Shown here: one piece after another, positions 8,578 to 18,761 of the stretch
Layout of the letters: every line of letters starts with the position of its first letter
Position numbering within the stretch: the stretch's first letter is position 1
NCBI RefSeq assembly: GCF_022024275.1
Contig: NZ_CP091804.1
Coordinates: 992,001 to 1,056,000, forward strand
Length of the DNA: 64,000 nucleotides
Source of the DNA: Sphingopyxis sp. BSN-002
Lineage (GTDB): Bacteria; Pseudomonadota; Alphaproteobacteria; Sphingomonadales; Sphingomonadaceae
Reading direction: 5' to 3'
Made by a program: the position numbers and the translations under genes
The notes under the pieces: generated by a model
Databases searched by the model: none
What the model was told of the DNA's origin: nothing
The model's input: only the letters and a program-made list of their open reading frames with translations

Positions 8578-9363
8578 CTAGCCTTTCGGCGAAAAACCGA
8601 AGGCCTTGTGCGCCAGCTTGACCACGGCGGGGTCGAGATCGGGCGGGGTCATCGGCACCGCGGCCTCGAGCGTTTCGACGATATGCGTCAGCGCGGCGAC
8701 GCGTGCGGCCTTCTTGTTGTTGCCGTCGATCACCTTCCACGGCGCCCAGCGCGTGTCGGTCTGCTGGAACATCTCCTCCATCGCGGCGAGATACTCCTTG
8801 CGCTTCGACCGGTTGCGATAATCGTCGGCGCCGGTCTTCCATCGCTTCCACGGATCGTTCAGGCGATCGGCGAAGCGTTCGTCCTGTTCCTTTTGCGTGA
8901 TGTGGACGAACAGCTTGACCAGGTTCGTGCGGCTGCCGGTCAGCTGTGCCTCGAACTCGTTGATCTCGTCATAGCCCTTGCGCCACTCGGCCTCGGTCGC
9001 ATAGCCCTCGACGCGCTCGACGAGGACGCGGCCGTACCAGCTGCGGTCGAAGATCGAGATTTCGCGGTTGCCGGGCAGCCGCTTCCAGAAGCGCCAGAGG
9101 AAATGTCGCGACTTTTCCTCGTCGTTCGGTGCGGCGATCGGCCACACTTCGAAATAGCGCGGATCGAGCGACGCGGTCAGCCGCTGGATGATGCCACCCT
9201 TCCCCGCAGCGTCCCAGCCCTCGAACATGATGACGCTGCGCTGATCATGGGTGATGTGCGCGGCCTGCAGCCGTTCGAGCCGATCCTCGAGCGCCACGAT
9301 ATCCTTGCCATAGTCGCCGTCATATTTGGCGCCGGTCTCATAGTCGGAAAGCTGGATCGTCAT
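8578..9363 (-). CDS. ppk2: Polyphosphate kinase 2 family protein
   Basis: PPK2 enzymes use polyphosphate to phosphorylate nucleotides. The 261-residue single-domain protein has Walker A (GWDAAGKGG, residues 49-57) and Walker B with the following conserved stretch (FDRSWYGRVLVERVEGY, from 105). A lid region follows (DRLNDPWKRWKTGADDYRNR). Length fits the one-domain class. Whether it acts on NDPs or NMPs cannot be told by eye. It is on the minus strand after an unknown periplasmic protein and before the J-domain gene. ppk1 and ppx lie about 6 kb away. Confidence 0.9.
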   Translation of the reverse strand: MTIQLSDYETGAKYDGDYGKDIVALEDRLERLQAAHITHDQRSVIMFEGWDAAGKGGIIQRLTASLDPRYFEVWPIAAPNDEEKSRHFLWRFWKRLPGNREISIFDRSWYGRVLVERVEGYATEAEWRKGYDEINEFEAQLTGSRTNLVKLFVHITQKEQDERFADRLNDPWKRWKTGADDYRNRSKRKEYLAAMEEMFQQTDTRWAPWKVIDGNNKKAARVAALTHIVETLEAAVPMTPPDLDPAVVKLAHKAFGFSPKG

Positions 9364-9431
9364 GCCGCCATCCTAGCGGCGCACCGACGCGGGACCAAGC
9401 GCATCCTGTGTCCGTTTACGGCACAGAAATG

Positions 9432-10364
9432 TCAGTTTACGCCCATCAGACGCTTGCGTGCCGCCCAGTCGGCGAGCGCCCGGCGGTGGCGGTCGACGCG
9501 AGCGATCCCCTCGCCGATGTCGCGGTTCTTCGAGCCGAGGCGCTGCGCCTGTCCGTACCAGTCGACCGCAGCGTCGAAATCGCGGTCCATCTCGGCGCAG
9601 AGACCGAGGTTGAAGGCGAGCGCGGCGGTCGGCTCGGCGCCGCTTGTGAGGCCCGCCCACGCCGCGCAGGCGGCGGCGGGGTTGCTCTTGGTGAGGCGGA
9701 TCGCGTCCTTGAAAGTCTCGGCCGCGGGCTTGGCGAGGCCCTTGCGGTTCTCGTCGACACGGACATCGATGTTGTAGCCGGTCGGCGCCAAGTCGCGGCG
9801 GATCGCCTGCACCTGATCTCCCTCGGCCCATTCGATATAGTCGTCAACGGTGCGCGAGGCCGCCCGGTCGGGGCACCATGTCTGCTGATCGCGCGCGCTC
9901 AGCGGGCGCGTGTAGCGGATCGAGCCGTCCTTGATCGCGACGAGCCGCGCGGTCGTCGCAACGGTGATCGTGCGGCGGCGGCAGCGTATGTCGACGTCGA
10001 TTTCCTTGACGCACTTGTTCTTGTCGGCGGGGTCATATTCGGTACATTTCTTGCGCTTCTCGGTCACCGGCACCTCGTCGACGCTGGCGCGGGTCGTGCC
10101 GGTGAGCAGCGCATCGATCGGCACGACGGATTCCGGCGCAACGATGCGGTAGTAGGAGTAGCCGCCAAACTGCGCGTTGCCGAGCGAAGCCTCCAGCTTC
10201 TGCGCGACCGTTGCGCCATCCTCGCCCTCGAAGCGCTCGACCGCGATGCGGAGCAGGTCGTTGACGTTCGCGACGGCCGGGTCGCTGCCACCGATCGGCA
10301 GCGTTTCGGCCGCTGCCGGCGTCGCAAGACAAAGGACAGTCGCGGCAAGCAGCGGACGCAGCAT
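9432..10364 (-). CDS. Hypothetical periplasmic protein with repeat-like C-terminus
   Basis: A 310-residue protein with a signal peptide (cleavage near PAAA-ETLP). The first half (LLRIAVERFEGEDGATVAQKL) is faintly reminiscent of CsgG/FlgT-type outer-membrane assembly proteins, but I cannot confirm this. The middle has a Cys pair region (KKCTEYDPADKNKCVKE). The last 100 residues (AAALAFNLGLCAEMDRDFDA) look like one or two TPR/Sel1-type helices. It lies between the alpha/beta hydrolase and PPK2 on the minus strand. Function unknown. Confidence 0.6.
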   Translation of the reverse strand: MLRPLLAATVLCLATPAAAETLPIGGSDPAVANVNDLLRIAVERFEGEDGATVAQKLEASLGNAQFGGYSYYRIVAPESVVPIDALLTGTTRASVDEVPVTEKRKKCTEYDPADKNKCVKEIDVDIRCRRRTITVATTARLVAIKDGSIRYTRPLSARDQQTWCPDRAASRTVDDYIEWAEGDQVQAIRRDLAPTGYNIDVRVDENRKGLAKPAAETFKDAIRLTKSNPAAACAAWAGLTSGAEPTAALAFNLGLCAEMDRDFDAAVDWYGQAQRLGSKNRDIGEGIARVDRHRRALADWAARKRLMGVN

Positions 10365-10423
10365 GAATCACCCCCCCCCGGTTCATCGACCCGGTGGTGG
10401 GCTATCGCAGCGCTCTCATGCTG

Positions 10424-11296
10424 TCAAAGCGCGGCGGCGATCAGGTCGGCGAGGCGCTGCGGCACTTCCATCGGGATAAAATGGCTATGCTCGGCCCATT
10501 GCTCGTCGCGTACCGCCCCGAGCCGCGCGCCGAGGCCGGGCCAGGACGGGCTGACCGAGAAATCGAGATTGCCCGAACGCTCGCCGGTGCGAGCGCGGAT
10601 AACGGTCGACGGCGCGGTGATGTGGCCGAGCCACGCATAGGGATCGGTGTGCGCGGCGCCGAGGTAGACGGAAGCCTCGAGCCGCGGTGGGCAGGCGAGT
10701 TCCCAGCCCTCACCATCTGCGGCAGGAAGCAGGCCATAGCGGCAATAGTCGGCGAGGACTTCCGGTTGCCAATGCGCGTAAGGCGGGCGCTCGGCGAAGC
10801 TGGCGAACATCGTTTCCCAGCCGTCCCAGCGGTTGCGGCGGCGCGACACGGGATGTTCCGACGCGTCGGGCACCGGCTGGTCCGCCGCGTGCGCGTAGAA
10901 AACGGGATCCATGATCACCGGGTCGATCAGGAAGAGATGCGCGAACGCATCGGGGCGCTCGGCCGCGAGGCGGCTCAGCACATAGCTGCCCATGCTGTGC
11001 CCGCAGCCAACGAGCTTCGTGCCGGCGAAGCGATCGACCAACGGCAGCAGCGCGTCGGCGGTGATCGCCCATTCGGAGAGCGATGCGGGCTTGGCGCTGC
11101 GCCCGTGCCCGAGATGATCGGGCGCAATGACATGCGTGCCCGCGGGCAGTGCCGCGACGACCTGGTCCCAGAGGCGCGCGTGGAAGCCCGTCGCGTGGAG
11201 CAGGAGCACCGAAGGCCCCTGCCCCGGCTCACCCCATTCGAACCAGCAGATGGCGCCGTCCGGCGTTTCCTGCCGGTGCTCCCGGGGCTCGCTCAT
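10424..11296 (-). CDS. Alpha/beta hydrolase
   Basis: A 290-residue single-domain alpha/beta hydrolase. The oxyanion region is LLLHATGFHARLW. The nucleophile elbow GHSMG (99-103) gives catalytic Ser101, and a late His in EHSHFIPME completes the likely triad. Ser as nucleophile favours esterase, lipase or C-C hydrolase chemistry over dehalogenase. It starts 3 bp after the aspS stop, so it is probably co-transcribed with aspS, although the functions do not obviously connect. Substrate unknown. Confidence 0.8.
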   Translation of the reverse strand: MSEPREHRQETPDGAICWFEWGEPGQGPSVLLLHATGFHARLWDQVVAALPAGTHVIAPDHLGHGRSAKPASLSEWAITADALLPLVDRFAGTKLVGCGHSMGSYVLSRLAAERPDAFAHLFLIDPVIMDPVFYAHAADQPVPDASEHPVSRRRNRWDGWETMFASFAERPPYAHWQPEVLADYCRYGLLPAADGEGWELACPPRLEASVYLGAAHTDPYAWLGHITAPSTVIRARTGERSGNLDFSVSPSWPGLGARLGAVRDEQWAEHSHFIPMEVPQRLADLIAAAL

Positions 11297-11299
11297 GCC

Positions 11300-13090
11300 T
11301 TAGCTCTTCGGGCCGTCGACGAGCCGGATGCTGAGTTCCTTGAGCTGCTTTTCGCTGACCGGCGCCGGGGCGCCCATCATCAGGTCCTCGGCCTTCTGCG
11401 TCATCGGGAAGACGATCACTTCGCGGATGTTCGGTTCGTCGGCGAGCAGCATCACGATGCGGTCGACGCCCGGCGCTGAGCCGCCGTGCGGCGGCGCGCC
11501 GAATTTGAAGGCATTGATCATGCCGGCGAAGTTCGTATCGACATCCTGCTGGCTGTAGCCGGCGATCTCGAACGCCTTGTACATGATGTCGGGGCGGTGG
11601 TTCCGGATCGCGCCCGACGACAGTTCGACGCCGTTGCAGACGATGTCATACTGATAGGCGAGGATATCGAGCGGATCCTTGTTCGTCAGCGCGTCCATCT
11701 CGCCCTGCGGCATCGAGAAGGGATTGTGGCTGAAATCGATCTTGCCGGTGTCCTCGTCGGCCTCGAACATCGGGAAGTCGACGATCCAGCAGAATTCGAA
11801 GCGACTCTTGTCGATAAGGTTGAGCTGATCGGCGACGCGGGTGCGCGCGAGGCCGGCGAGCTTCGCGGCCTTTGCCTCGACGCCCGCGGCGAAGAAGATG
11901 CCGTCGTTCGGGCCGAGACCCATCGCGTCGGCGATCGCCTTCATGCCTTCCTGACCATGGTTGTTGGCGATCGGGCCGCCGAACACGCCGTCCTTCTGCG
12001 TCGCATAGCCGAGGCCCGGGAAACCTTCCGACTGTGCCCAGCTGTTCATTTCGTCGAAGAATTTGCGGCTCTTCTCGTGCGTTTCGGGGGCGGCGACGGC
12101 GCGGACGACCTGCCCTTCCTCGACCATCGTCGCGAAGCGGCCGAAGCCCGAACCCTTGAAGAAATCGCCCACGTCATGGACGAGCAGCGGGTTGCGCAGG
12201 TCGGGCTTGTCGCTGCCATATTTCAGCATCGATTCGCGGTAGGGAATGCGCTGGAACGGCAGCGGCGAGACGGTGCGACCCTTGCCGTCGAAATCGGCGA
12301 ATTCCTCGAACACGCCATGCAGGACGGGTTCGATCGCATTGAAGACATCGTCCTGCGTGACGAAGCTCATCTCGAAATCGAGCTGGTAGAATTCGCCCGG
12401 GCTACGGTCGGCGCGCGCATCTTCGTCGCGGAAGCAGGGCGCGATCTGGAAATAGCGGTCGAAGCCCGCGACCATCAGCAGCTGCTTGAACATCTGCGGC
12501 GCCTGCGGCAGCGCGTAGAATTTACCGGGGTGGACGCGGCTCGGAACCAGATAGTCGCGCGCGCCCTCGGGGCTGCTCGCGGTCAGGATCGGCGTCTGGA
12601 ATTCGGTGAACCCTTGATCGATCATCCGGCGGCGCAGCGACGAAATCACGTTCGAGCGCAGCACGATATTCTTGTGCAGCCGCTCGCGGCGGAGATCGAG
12701 GAAGCGGTTGGTGAGGCGGATTTCCTCGGGATATTCGGTCTCGCCGAACACCGGCAGCGGCAGGCGATCAGCCGACGACTGCACCGTCACCGCGCTCGGG
12801 TAGATTTCGATCTCGCCGGTCGCGAGCTTCGGGTTCAGCGTCTCGGGCGAGCGCGCCGCAACCTTGCCCGTGAACGTCAGAACGGACTCGGGCCCCTGCG
12901 CGTTGACCGTCGGATAGAGGTCCGAACCGGTCTCCACCACGATCTGGGTGATGCCATAATGGTCGCGAAGATCGACGAAGAGCACATTCGCATGCTCGCG
13001 CGTCCGGTGCACCCAGCCCGAGAGGCGGACTTCCTCGCCGACGTTGGCGGCGCGAAGGTCGGCGCAGGTGTGGGTACGATAGGCGTGCAT
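11300..13090 (-). CDS. aspS: Aspartyl-tRNA synthetase
   Basis: Charges tRNA(Asp) with aspartate. I chose the ATG at 13090 ([12 protein letters not shown], 596 residues); the frame extends 27 codons upstream but family members begin here. An N-terminal OB-fold anticodon domain ([20 protein letters not shown]) comes first, then the class II catalytic core with motif 2 ([20 protein letters not shown]). A bacterial GAD insertion domain and motif 3 ([18 protein letters not shown]) follow. Length is normal. Whether it is discriminating or also charges tRNA(Asn) cannot be decided here. It is divergent from rnd across a 180-bp gap. Confidence 0.96.
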   Translation of the reverse strand: MHAYRTHTCADLRAANVGEEVRLSGWVHRTREHANVLFVDLRDHYGITQIVVETGSDLYPTVNAQGPESVLTFTGKVAARSPETLNPKLATGEIEIYPSAVTVQSSADRLPLPVFGETEYPEEIRLTNRFLDLRRERLHKNIVLRSNVISSLRRRMIDQGFTEFQTPILTASSPEGARDYLVPSRVHPGKFYALPQAPQMFKQLLMVAGFDRYFQIAPCFRDEDARADRSPGEFYQLDFEMSFVTQDDVFNAIEPVLHGVFEEFADFDGKGRTVSPLPFQRIPYRESMLKYGSDKPDLRNPLLVHDVGDFFKGSGFGRFATMVEEGQVVRAVAAPETHEKSRKFFDEMNSWAQSEGFPGLGYATQKDGVFGGPIANNHGQEGMKAIADAMGLGPNDGIFFAAGVEAKAAKLAGLARTRVADQLNLIDKSRFEFCWIVDFPMFEADEDTGKIDFSHNPFSMPQGEMDALTNKDPLDILAYQYDIVCNGVELSSGAIRNHRPDIMYKAFEIAGYSQQDVDTNFAGMINAFKFGAPPHGGSAPGVDRIVMLLADEPNIREVIVFPMTQKAEDLMMGAPAPVSEKQLKELSIRLVDGPKS

Positions 13091-13270
13091 ATTCTCGTCT
13101 TTCAATGTCCGGGGAGGCATGCGGGAAAACACGCCGAATATGGCCGCGCCCAAGGCAGCACGGCGCGCCATTTGTCAAGGGTGAAGGGCCGATTTGCCGC
13201 TTCCGCCGACTTTGTTTGCAGGGGGTATTTTTTCCTGCCTGTGGCGGCAAATCGCTGTATAGGCCCAGAC

Positions 13271-14458
13271 ATGCAAGTCCATCCGCTCATCGAAACCAGC
13301 GCAGCGCTCGTCGAATTTGTCGATCTGATCAAAGGCAGCGATTTCATCGCGGTCGATACCGAATTCATGCGCGAAAACACCTTCTGGCCCGAGCTGTGCC
13401 TGATCCAGGTGGCCGACAGCGAGCATGCCGCGGCGATCGATCCGATGGCTCCCGGGATCGACATGAAACCCCTGCTCGACCTGCTGGTGAACAATGAGGA
13501 TGTGCTGAAGGTCTTTCATGCCGGCGGGCAGGATGTCGAAATCATCTTCAACCTGACCGGCAAGACGCCGCATCCGATCTTCGACACGCAGATCGGCCAG
13601 ATGGCGCTGGGTCAGGCCGAACAGGTCGGCTATTCGAACCTGGTCGAGGCGTGGATCGGTATCCAGCTCGACAAGGGCGCGCGCTTTACCGACTGGAGCC
13701 GCCGCCCGCTCGACAAGCGACAGATCGACTATGCGATCGGCGACGTGACGCATCTCGCGAAGATTTTCCCGATGATGCTGAAGAAGCTGGTCAAGACGGG
13801 CCGCGGCCACTGGCTCGACGAGGAAATGGAAAAGCTCGCCGATCCGTCGAACTATAATCTCGATCCCGACGACGCATGGCAGCGGATCAAGGTGCCGTCG
13901 CGCAAGCCCGACGTGCTCGGCCGGCTGCAGGCGCTCGCCGCGTGGCGCGAGCGCGAGGCGCGGAGCAAGAATCTGCCGCGCGGCCGCATCGTCAAGGACG
14001 AGACGCTCGCCGATCTCGCCGCGCATCCGCCGAAGGATCAGGACGGGCTCGGCCGCGTCCGCGGGCTGTCGGCGACGTGGAAGTCGAACGACATCGGCGG
14101 GCGGCTGATGGACGCCCTCGCCAATGCGAAGAATATGGCGAAAGACGACATGCCCGACCGCGCGCCGCGGGGGCCGGGGCTCGGCAAGGAAGGCGTGCTC
14201 GTCGCCGACCTGTTGAAGCTGCTCCTCAAGATCCGGGCGCGCGAGCTCAATGTGGCGGCGCGGCTGATCGCGCGGAGCGACGATCTTGAGGCGCTGGCCG
14301 CGGGGTCACGCAACGATATTCCGATGATGCAGGGCTGGCGATACGACGTGTTCGGTCACGCTGCGCTCGATCTGGTCGAGGGCCGCATGGGCTTTGCCGT
14401 CGTCAACGGCAAGCTGGTGATGAGCGAGATCGACGCGGCCGCCGCGACCGAAGTCTAG
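13271..14458 (+). CDS. rnd: Ribonuclease D
   Basis: A 3'-5' exonuclease of tRNA and small-RNA maturation, 395 residues from the ATG at 13271. The DEDDy catalytic set is visible: Asp29 and Glu31 (AVDTEF), Asp88 (GGQDVE), and Tyr154/Asp158 (YAIGD). One or two HRDC-type helical domains follow (RLQALAAWREREARSKNLPR and the C-terminal third). A much longer frame runs in from 11486, but that part is antisense to aspS. The stop codon overlaps that of ppx within a CTAG. Confidence 0.93.
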   Translation: MQVHPLIETSAALVEFVDLIKGSDFIAVDTEFMRENTFWPELCLIQVADSEHAAAIDPMAPGIDMKPLLDLLVNNEDVLKVFHAGGQDVEIIFNLTGKTPHPIFDTQIGQMALGQAEQVGYSNLVEAWIGIQLDKGARFTDWSRRPLDKRQIDYAIGDVTHLAKIFPMMLKKLVKTGRGHWLDEEMEKLADPSNYNLDPDDAWQRIKVPSRKPDVLGRLQALAAWREREARSKNLPRGRIVKDETLADLAAHPPKDQDGLGRVRGLSATWKSNDIGGRLMDALANAKNMAKDDMPDRAPRGPGLGKEGVLVADLLKLLLKIRARELNVAARLIARSDDLEALAAGSRNDIPMMQGWRYDVFGHAALDLVEGRMGFAVVNGKLVMSEIDAAAATEV

Positions 14459-15942
14459 AGCAGCACAAGCTCCGGCTTCGCATCGAGCGCCTGCGCGAGG
14501 ATGCGCAGGCGCCGCTCGACCGATTCGCCTGCCAGATGATGCCAGCCAGCATCGAGGCAAAGGCGCAGCTTGCCATCGACGAGCGCGATGCCGCTGGCTT
14601 TCAGCGGCGCCTCGACCCCCCCGGTCAGTCGCTGCGCGAGGCGGATCGCAAGGCCCCATTGGCGCGCCCGTTCAAGACGATCCGCGCTCACAAGATTGCC
14701 CATCACCGGAAAATCGGAATCGGCACCGCCGAAGCCGGCATACAGGGCCCGCGCGAGCAGGATACGGCCGGGAATATCGATGCTGCGCCAGTTGCCGTGC
14801 AAACCGATCTCGGTGCCGCGGTCGGCGCGGAAATCGGGGTTCGCCGACCAGGCGACGTCGCTGAGCAGGCTGGCGGCAAGGCGGACGCGGCTGTCGGCGG
14901 GCGCTTCGCCGGCAAAGAGCGGCGCGATCCAGTCGGCGATCGCCCGCCCGTGCGGCGCAAAACGCGCGAGGCGGCGGCCCTCGAACTCGGCGGCGACGAT
15001 CAGCGGGTCCTGTGCACGCGTGTCCTCGTCGAGCGCCTGATAGAGCAACCCTTCGCGGAGGCCCGACGACGACACGGTCATTTCGGGCACGTCGAGGATG
15101 TTGACAAGCGCGGCGAGCAGCGCCGCCGCGTCGGGCAAGGTTGCGGCGCGGTTCGACGCCATGCCGGGGATCGCGCGCAGCTCTTCGAAGCTCAGCCGCT
15201 TGCTCGCGCGGATCAGCCGGCGAAGCGCGGTGCGCGGGAGCGTGTGCTGGTCGAGCACCGCGAGCGGGTCCTTCGTCAGTTCGAGATCGAGACGCGACAG
15301 TGCACGCCACGAGCCGCCAACCAGATAGAGCGGCAGGCCCGTCAACCCCTCCCCCGGCCAGCCCGCGCTTTTCAGCATCTTGCGGATCGCGCGCTCGAAC
15401 GCCTGTTCGCCGTCCTTCCGGAGCGCGGGAAGACGCAGCACGCCGAGCGGGAAAGAGGCGCGGCGGCCGACCTTGCCGTTCGCGACTTCGGCCAGCTCGA
15501 GGCTGCCGCCGCCGAGATCGACCGCGATGCCATGCGCATCCGGAATGGCGGAGAGCACGCCATAGCCAGCGGCCTCGGCCTCCTCCTCACCCGAAAGCAG
15601 ACGGATATCGAGTCCGGCCTCGGCGGCGGCGGCGATGAAGGCCGGGCCATTTCCGGCGTCGCGCACCGCGGCGGTAGCGACGCATTGCAGATCCGCGACC
15701 TCCATATGCTTCGCCAGCAGCGCATAGCGACGGAGTGCGAGCAGGCCGCGTTCGGCATCTTCGGGCGCAATGCGGCCGTCGATCGACAGCCCCCTGCCCA
15801 ATCCGGCAGCGACCTTTTCGTTGAAGATCACCGCGGGCGCGCGCGCCGGGCCTTCATAGACGACGATGCGGACCGAGTTCGACCCGATGTCGATTACGGC
15901 CGAGCGGTGAACCGTCTGCTTCGAGGAACGGAAAAGTGCCAA
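14455..15942 (-). CDS. ppx: Exopolyphosphatase (Ppx/GppA family)
   Basis: Hydrolyses polyphosphate from the chain end, and GppA relatives also act on pppGpp. The 495-residue protein has the ASKHA ATPase-fold signatures DIGSNSVRIVVYEG (about 18-31), GEEEAEAAGYG and VDLGGGSLELAEV. The C-terminal portion is the HD-like helical region of the family. It lies 6 bp after ppk1 on the same strand, a classical ppk-ppx pair, in an operon with hdaA. Polyphosphatase versus pppGpp activity cannot be separated by sequence reading alone. Confidence 0.92.
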   Translation of the reverse strand: MALFRSSKQTVHRSAVIDIGSNSVRIVVYEGPARAPAVIFNEKVAAGLGRGLSIDGRIAPEDAERGLLALRRYALLAKHMEVADLQCVATAAVRDAGNGPAFIAAAAEAGLDIRLLSGEEEAEAAGYGVLSAIPDAHGIAVDLGGGSLELAEVANGKVGRRASFPLGVLRLPALRKDGEQAFERAIRKMLKSAGWPGEGLTGLPLYLVGGSWRALSRLDLELTKDPLAVLDQHTLPRTALRRLIRASKRLSFEELRAIPGMASNRAATLPDAAALLAALVNILDVPEMTVSSSGLREGLLYQALDEDTRAQDPLIVAAEFEGRRLARFAPHGRAIADWIAPLFAGEAPADSRVRLAASLLSDVAWSANPDFRADRGTEIGLHGNWRSIDIPGRILLARALYAGFGGADSDFPVMGNLVSADRLERARQWGLAIRLAQRLTGGVEAPLKASGIALVDGKLRLCLDAGWHHLAGESVERRLRILAQALDAKPELVLL

Positions 15943-15948
15943 AATTCG

Positions 15949-18117
15949 TCAGGCCTCGCGCATCGGAAAGTCGAGCGTCGGAACGTCCTGGCGCTGGTGA
16001 AGCGACGTGCCACGGCCTGACAGCGACGGGTTGTTCATGAAATAATGGTGCAGGTTGAACGGTTTGTCGCCCGGGACAAGGCGCCGGTACGTCCCGTCGG
16101 GCTGGAGCACCCAGCTCTGCTCGTTGTCGATCAGGTTCGCGACGAGCACCTGGTCGAGGATCTGGTCGTGGACGGTCGGATTCTCGATCGGGATCATATA
16201 TTCGACGCGGCGATCGAAGTTGCGCGGCATCCAGTCGGCGCTGGAGATGTAGAGCTTCGCGCGCTGGTGCGGGAGACGCGCGCCGTTCGCAAAGGCCCAG
16301 ATGCGGCTGTGCTCGAGGAAGCGGCCGACGATCGATTTGACGCGGATCGTCTCCGACAGGCCGGGAACGCCGGGGCGCAGGCAGCAGATACCGCGGACGA
16401 TCAGTTCGACGGGCACGCCCGCGGCGCTGGCCTCATAGAGCTTGTCGATGATGTCGGGGTCGACGAGGCTGTTCATCTTTGCCCAGACGCCCGAAGGCAG
16501 ACCCGCCTTCGCCGCCGCAATCTCCGCGTCGATCAGTTGCGAGAGATGCTGTCGCATGTTGAGCGGCGACATGGTGACGAGTTCGAGCCGTTCGGGTTCG
16601 ACATAGCCGGTGATGTAATTGAACAGCTGCGCCGCATCACGGCCGGCACGCGGGTCCGCGGTGAAGAAGCTGAGATCGGTATAGATGCGCGCGGTAACCG
16701 GGTGATAATTGCCGGTGCCGAAGTGGCAATAGGTGCGATAGCCCTGCCCCTCGCGGCGCACGACCATCGAGATTTTCGCGTGTGTCTTCCACTCGATGAA
16801 GCCGTAGACGACCTGCACCCCGGCGCGTTCGAGCTGGTTCGCCCAGAGGAGATTCTGCTCCTCGTCAAAGCGCGCCTTGAGCTCGACCACGGCGGTGACC
16901 GACTTGCCCGCCTCTGCCGCCTCGATCAGCGCACGGATGACCGGCGACTGGTTGCCGGCGCGATAGAGCGTCTGCTTGATCGCGACGACATCGGGATCGG
17001 CCGCAGCTTGCCGCAGGAAAGAGAGCACGACGTCGAAACTCTCATAAGGATGGTGGACGACGATGTCCTTCGAACGGATCGCCGCAAAACAGTCGCCGCC
17101 ATGCTCGCGGATGCGCTCGGGAAAGCGTGGCGAATAGGCAGGGAATTTGAGGTCGGGGCGGTCGACGTCGACGAGCGCGGAGAGCGCCGCGAGGCCGATG
17201 AAACCGCCGATCTTGGCGACGATCGCTTCATGCCCCTGAATATCGGCGTTGAGCACCGCGGCGATTTCGGCCGGCATGTCGGCCTCGATCTCCATCAGGA
17301 TCACGCGGCCGCGGCGGCGGCGGCGGATCGCAGTGCGGAACAGGCGCACCAGGTCCTCGGCCTCTTCCTCGATTTCGATATCGCTGTCGCGGATGATGCG
17401 GAACACGCCGAGCGAGCGTATGAGGAAGCCCGGGAAGATCAGGTCGCCGAAAATCTCGATCAGATATTCGATCGGCACAAAATTGCCCGCCTCGCCCGGC
17501 ACCGGCACGAAACGCGGCAATGACGCCGGGATCATCACGAGTTCGCGAACCGTATCGCCCGTCGCCTTGCGTTCCAGATCGAAGATCACACCGACGCCCC
17601 GGTTCGGAATGAACGGGAACGGATGCGCGGGATCCAGCACCTGCGGAGTCAAGATCGGGAAAATCTGGTCCAGGAAATACTGGCGAAGCGCGCGGCGCAG
17701 CTTCTCGACGTCCGAACCTGTGCCGTGGACGACAATCCCCTGTTCGGCGAGCAGCTGATGCAGCCGCTGCCACTCGCTCTGCTGCTGGTCGACGAGGCGA
17801 TGCACCTCGGCCTCGATCTCGGCGAGTTGTTGCCCCGGCGAGCGGCCGTCGGCGGAGGGGTCGTCGATGCCCTGCAGTTGCTGTCCCTTGAGCCCCGCGA
17901 CGCGCACCATGAAGAATTCGTCGAGGTTGCTGCCCGAAATCGACAGGAAGCGTAGCCGTTCGAGCAGCGGATGCGCGGGATTGCGTGCTTCCTCCATCAC
18001 CCGCCGGTTGAAGGCGAGCCACGACAATTCGCGGTTGAAGAAACGTTCGGGGCCGAAAGTCGGAAGCGCCTTGTCGGCGTCATTGTCTGCGCGAAGGGGG
18101 CCGCCGGCTATCGACAT
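15949..18117 (-). CDS. ppk: Polyphosphate kinase 1
   Basis: Reversibly makes polyphosphate from ATP. The 722-residue protein has the N-terminal PPK domain ([20 protein letters not shown], about 22-41), a middle domain, and two C-terminal phospholipase-D-like domains. The histidine of EWKTHAKIS corresponds to the phosphorylated active-site His. [20 protein letters not shown] carries the second conserved His. The gene overlaps the end of hdaA by 10 bp and is followed by ppx after 6 bp. Full-length, no lesions seen. Confidence 0.96.
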   Translation of the reverse strand: MSIAGGPLRADNDADKALPTFGPERFFNRELSWLAFNRRVMEEARNPAHPLLERLRFLSISGSNLDEFFMVRVAGLKGQQLQGIDDPSADGRSPGQQLAEIEAEVHRLVDQQQSEWQRLHQLLAEQGIVVHGTGSDVEKLRRALRQYFLDQIFPILTPQVLDPAHPFPFIPNRGVGVIFDLERKATGDTVRELVMIPASLPRFVPVPGEAGNFVPIEYLIEIFGDLIFPGFLIRSLGVFRIIRDSDIEIEEEAEDLVRLFRTAIRRRRRGRVILMEIEADMPAEIAAVLNADIQGHEAIVAKIGGFIGLAALSALVDVDRPDLKFPAYSPRFPERIREHGGDCFAAIRSKDIVVHHPYESFDVVLSFLRQAAADPDVVAIKQTLYRAGNQSPVIRALIEAAEAGKSVTAVVELKARFDEEQNLLWANQLERAGVQVVYGFIEWKTHAKISMVVRREGQGYRTYCHFGTGNYHPVTARIYTDLSFFTADPRAGRDAAQLFNYITGYVEPERLELVTMSPLNMRQHLSQLIDAEIAAAKAGLPSGVWAKMNSLVDPDIIDKLYEASAAGVPVELIVRGICCLRPGVPGLSETIRVKSIVGRFLEHSRIWAFANGARLPHQRAKLYISSADWMPRNFDRRVEYMIPIENPTVHDQILDQVLVANLIDNEQSWVLQPDGTYRRLVPGDKPFNLHHYFMNNPSLSGRGTSLHQRQDVPTLDFPMREA

Positions 18118-18761
18118 TTTGCTTCATCCTGCCTTTCGAGGAGATCGGGATCGATCAGCCCCTGTGACAGTAATGTTTCACGCGTAAGACGAATGCTAAC
18201 GCCGCGCCCTTTTTCGAGCGACGCGGCGTCGAGCGCCGCGACAACCCGATGGATCATCGCATAGCTGCGCTCCATCCGGGGCACGATATAGGATGCGACC
18301 TCGGGTGCCAGCGCCATGCCGCGCTGCGCGAACAGCGCCTCGATCAGGTCGCGCGCCAGACAGTCGTCGGGCTCGCCGATCGTCAGGACCGGCACCGCAG
18401 CAAGGCGCGAGGCAAGGTCGGGAAGCCCGATGCCCCATTCTGCCGGCGGCGCATCGGCAATGATCAGAAGCGGCGTGCCCGAGGCCTGAGCGGCGTTCCA
18501 CGCGTGGAAAATCTCTTCTTCCGAAACGCTGCCGTGCCCGTCGATTACCCGGCCGCCGGCTTCTCTCGCGAAGAGCCGTCCCATCAGGCTGCGCCCGGAA
18601 CCGCGCGGCCCCGTAAGCACGGCCGTCCGGACAGGCCAGGTCGCAACGTGGCGGAGGTAGCGCACCGCATCGGCATTGCTCGCGCCGACGATCAGCGGAC
18701 CGTCGTTCGAGCCGCCGGCACTCCAGTCGAGCGGCAGCGCAATCTGTCCCGAGGCAGCCAT
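18108..18761 (-). CDS. hdaA: DnaA-related replication regulator HdaA
   Basis: Hda-type proteins bind the beta clamp and stimulate DnaA-ATP hydrolysis to prevent re-initiation. The 217-residue protein starts with QIALPLDW (residues 6-13), a clamp-binding QxxLPL-type motif. An AAA-like core follows with Walker A GPRGSGRS and the DnaA-domain-III-like sequence ending in [16 protein letters not shown]. There is no DNA-binding domain IV. It overlaps the upstream membrane-protein gene by one base and ppk by 10 bases; hdaA-ppk linkage is common in alphaproteobacteria. Confidence 0.88.
   Translation of the reverse strand: MAASGQIALPLDWSAGGSNDGPLIVGASNADAVRYLRHVATWPVRTAVLTGPRGSGRSLMGRLFAREAGGRVIDGHGSVSEEEIFHAWNAAQASGTPLLIIADAPPAEWGIGLPDLASRLAAVPVLTIGEPDDCLARDLIEALFAQRGMALAPEVASYIVPRMERSYAMIHRVVAALDAASLEKGRGVSIRLTRETLLSQGLIDPDLLERQDEAKCR

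Noticed and set aside
11486..13270. Very long plus-strand open frame running into rnd
   Set aside because: It is antisense to aspS, whose motifs are intact. High GC leaves few stop codons in opposite frames. Only the part from 13271 is a gene.
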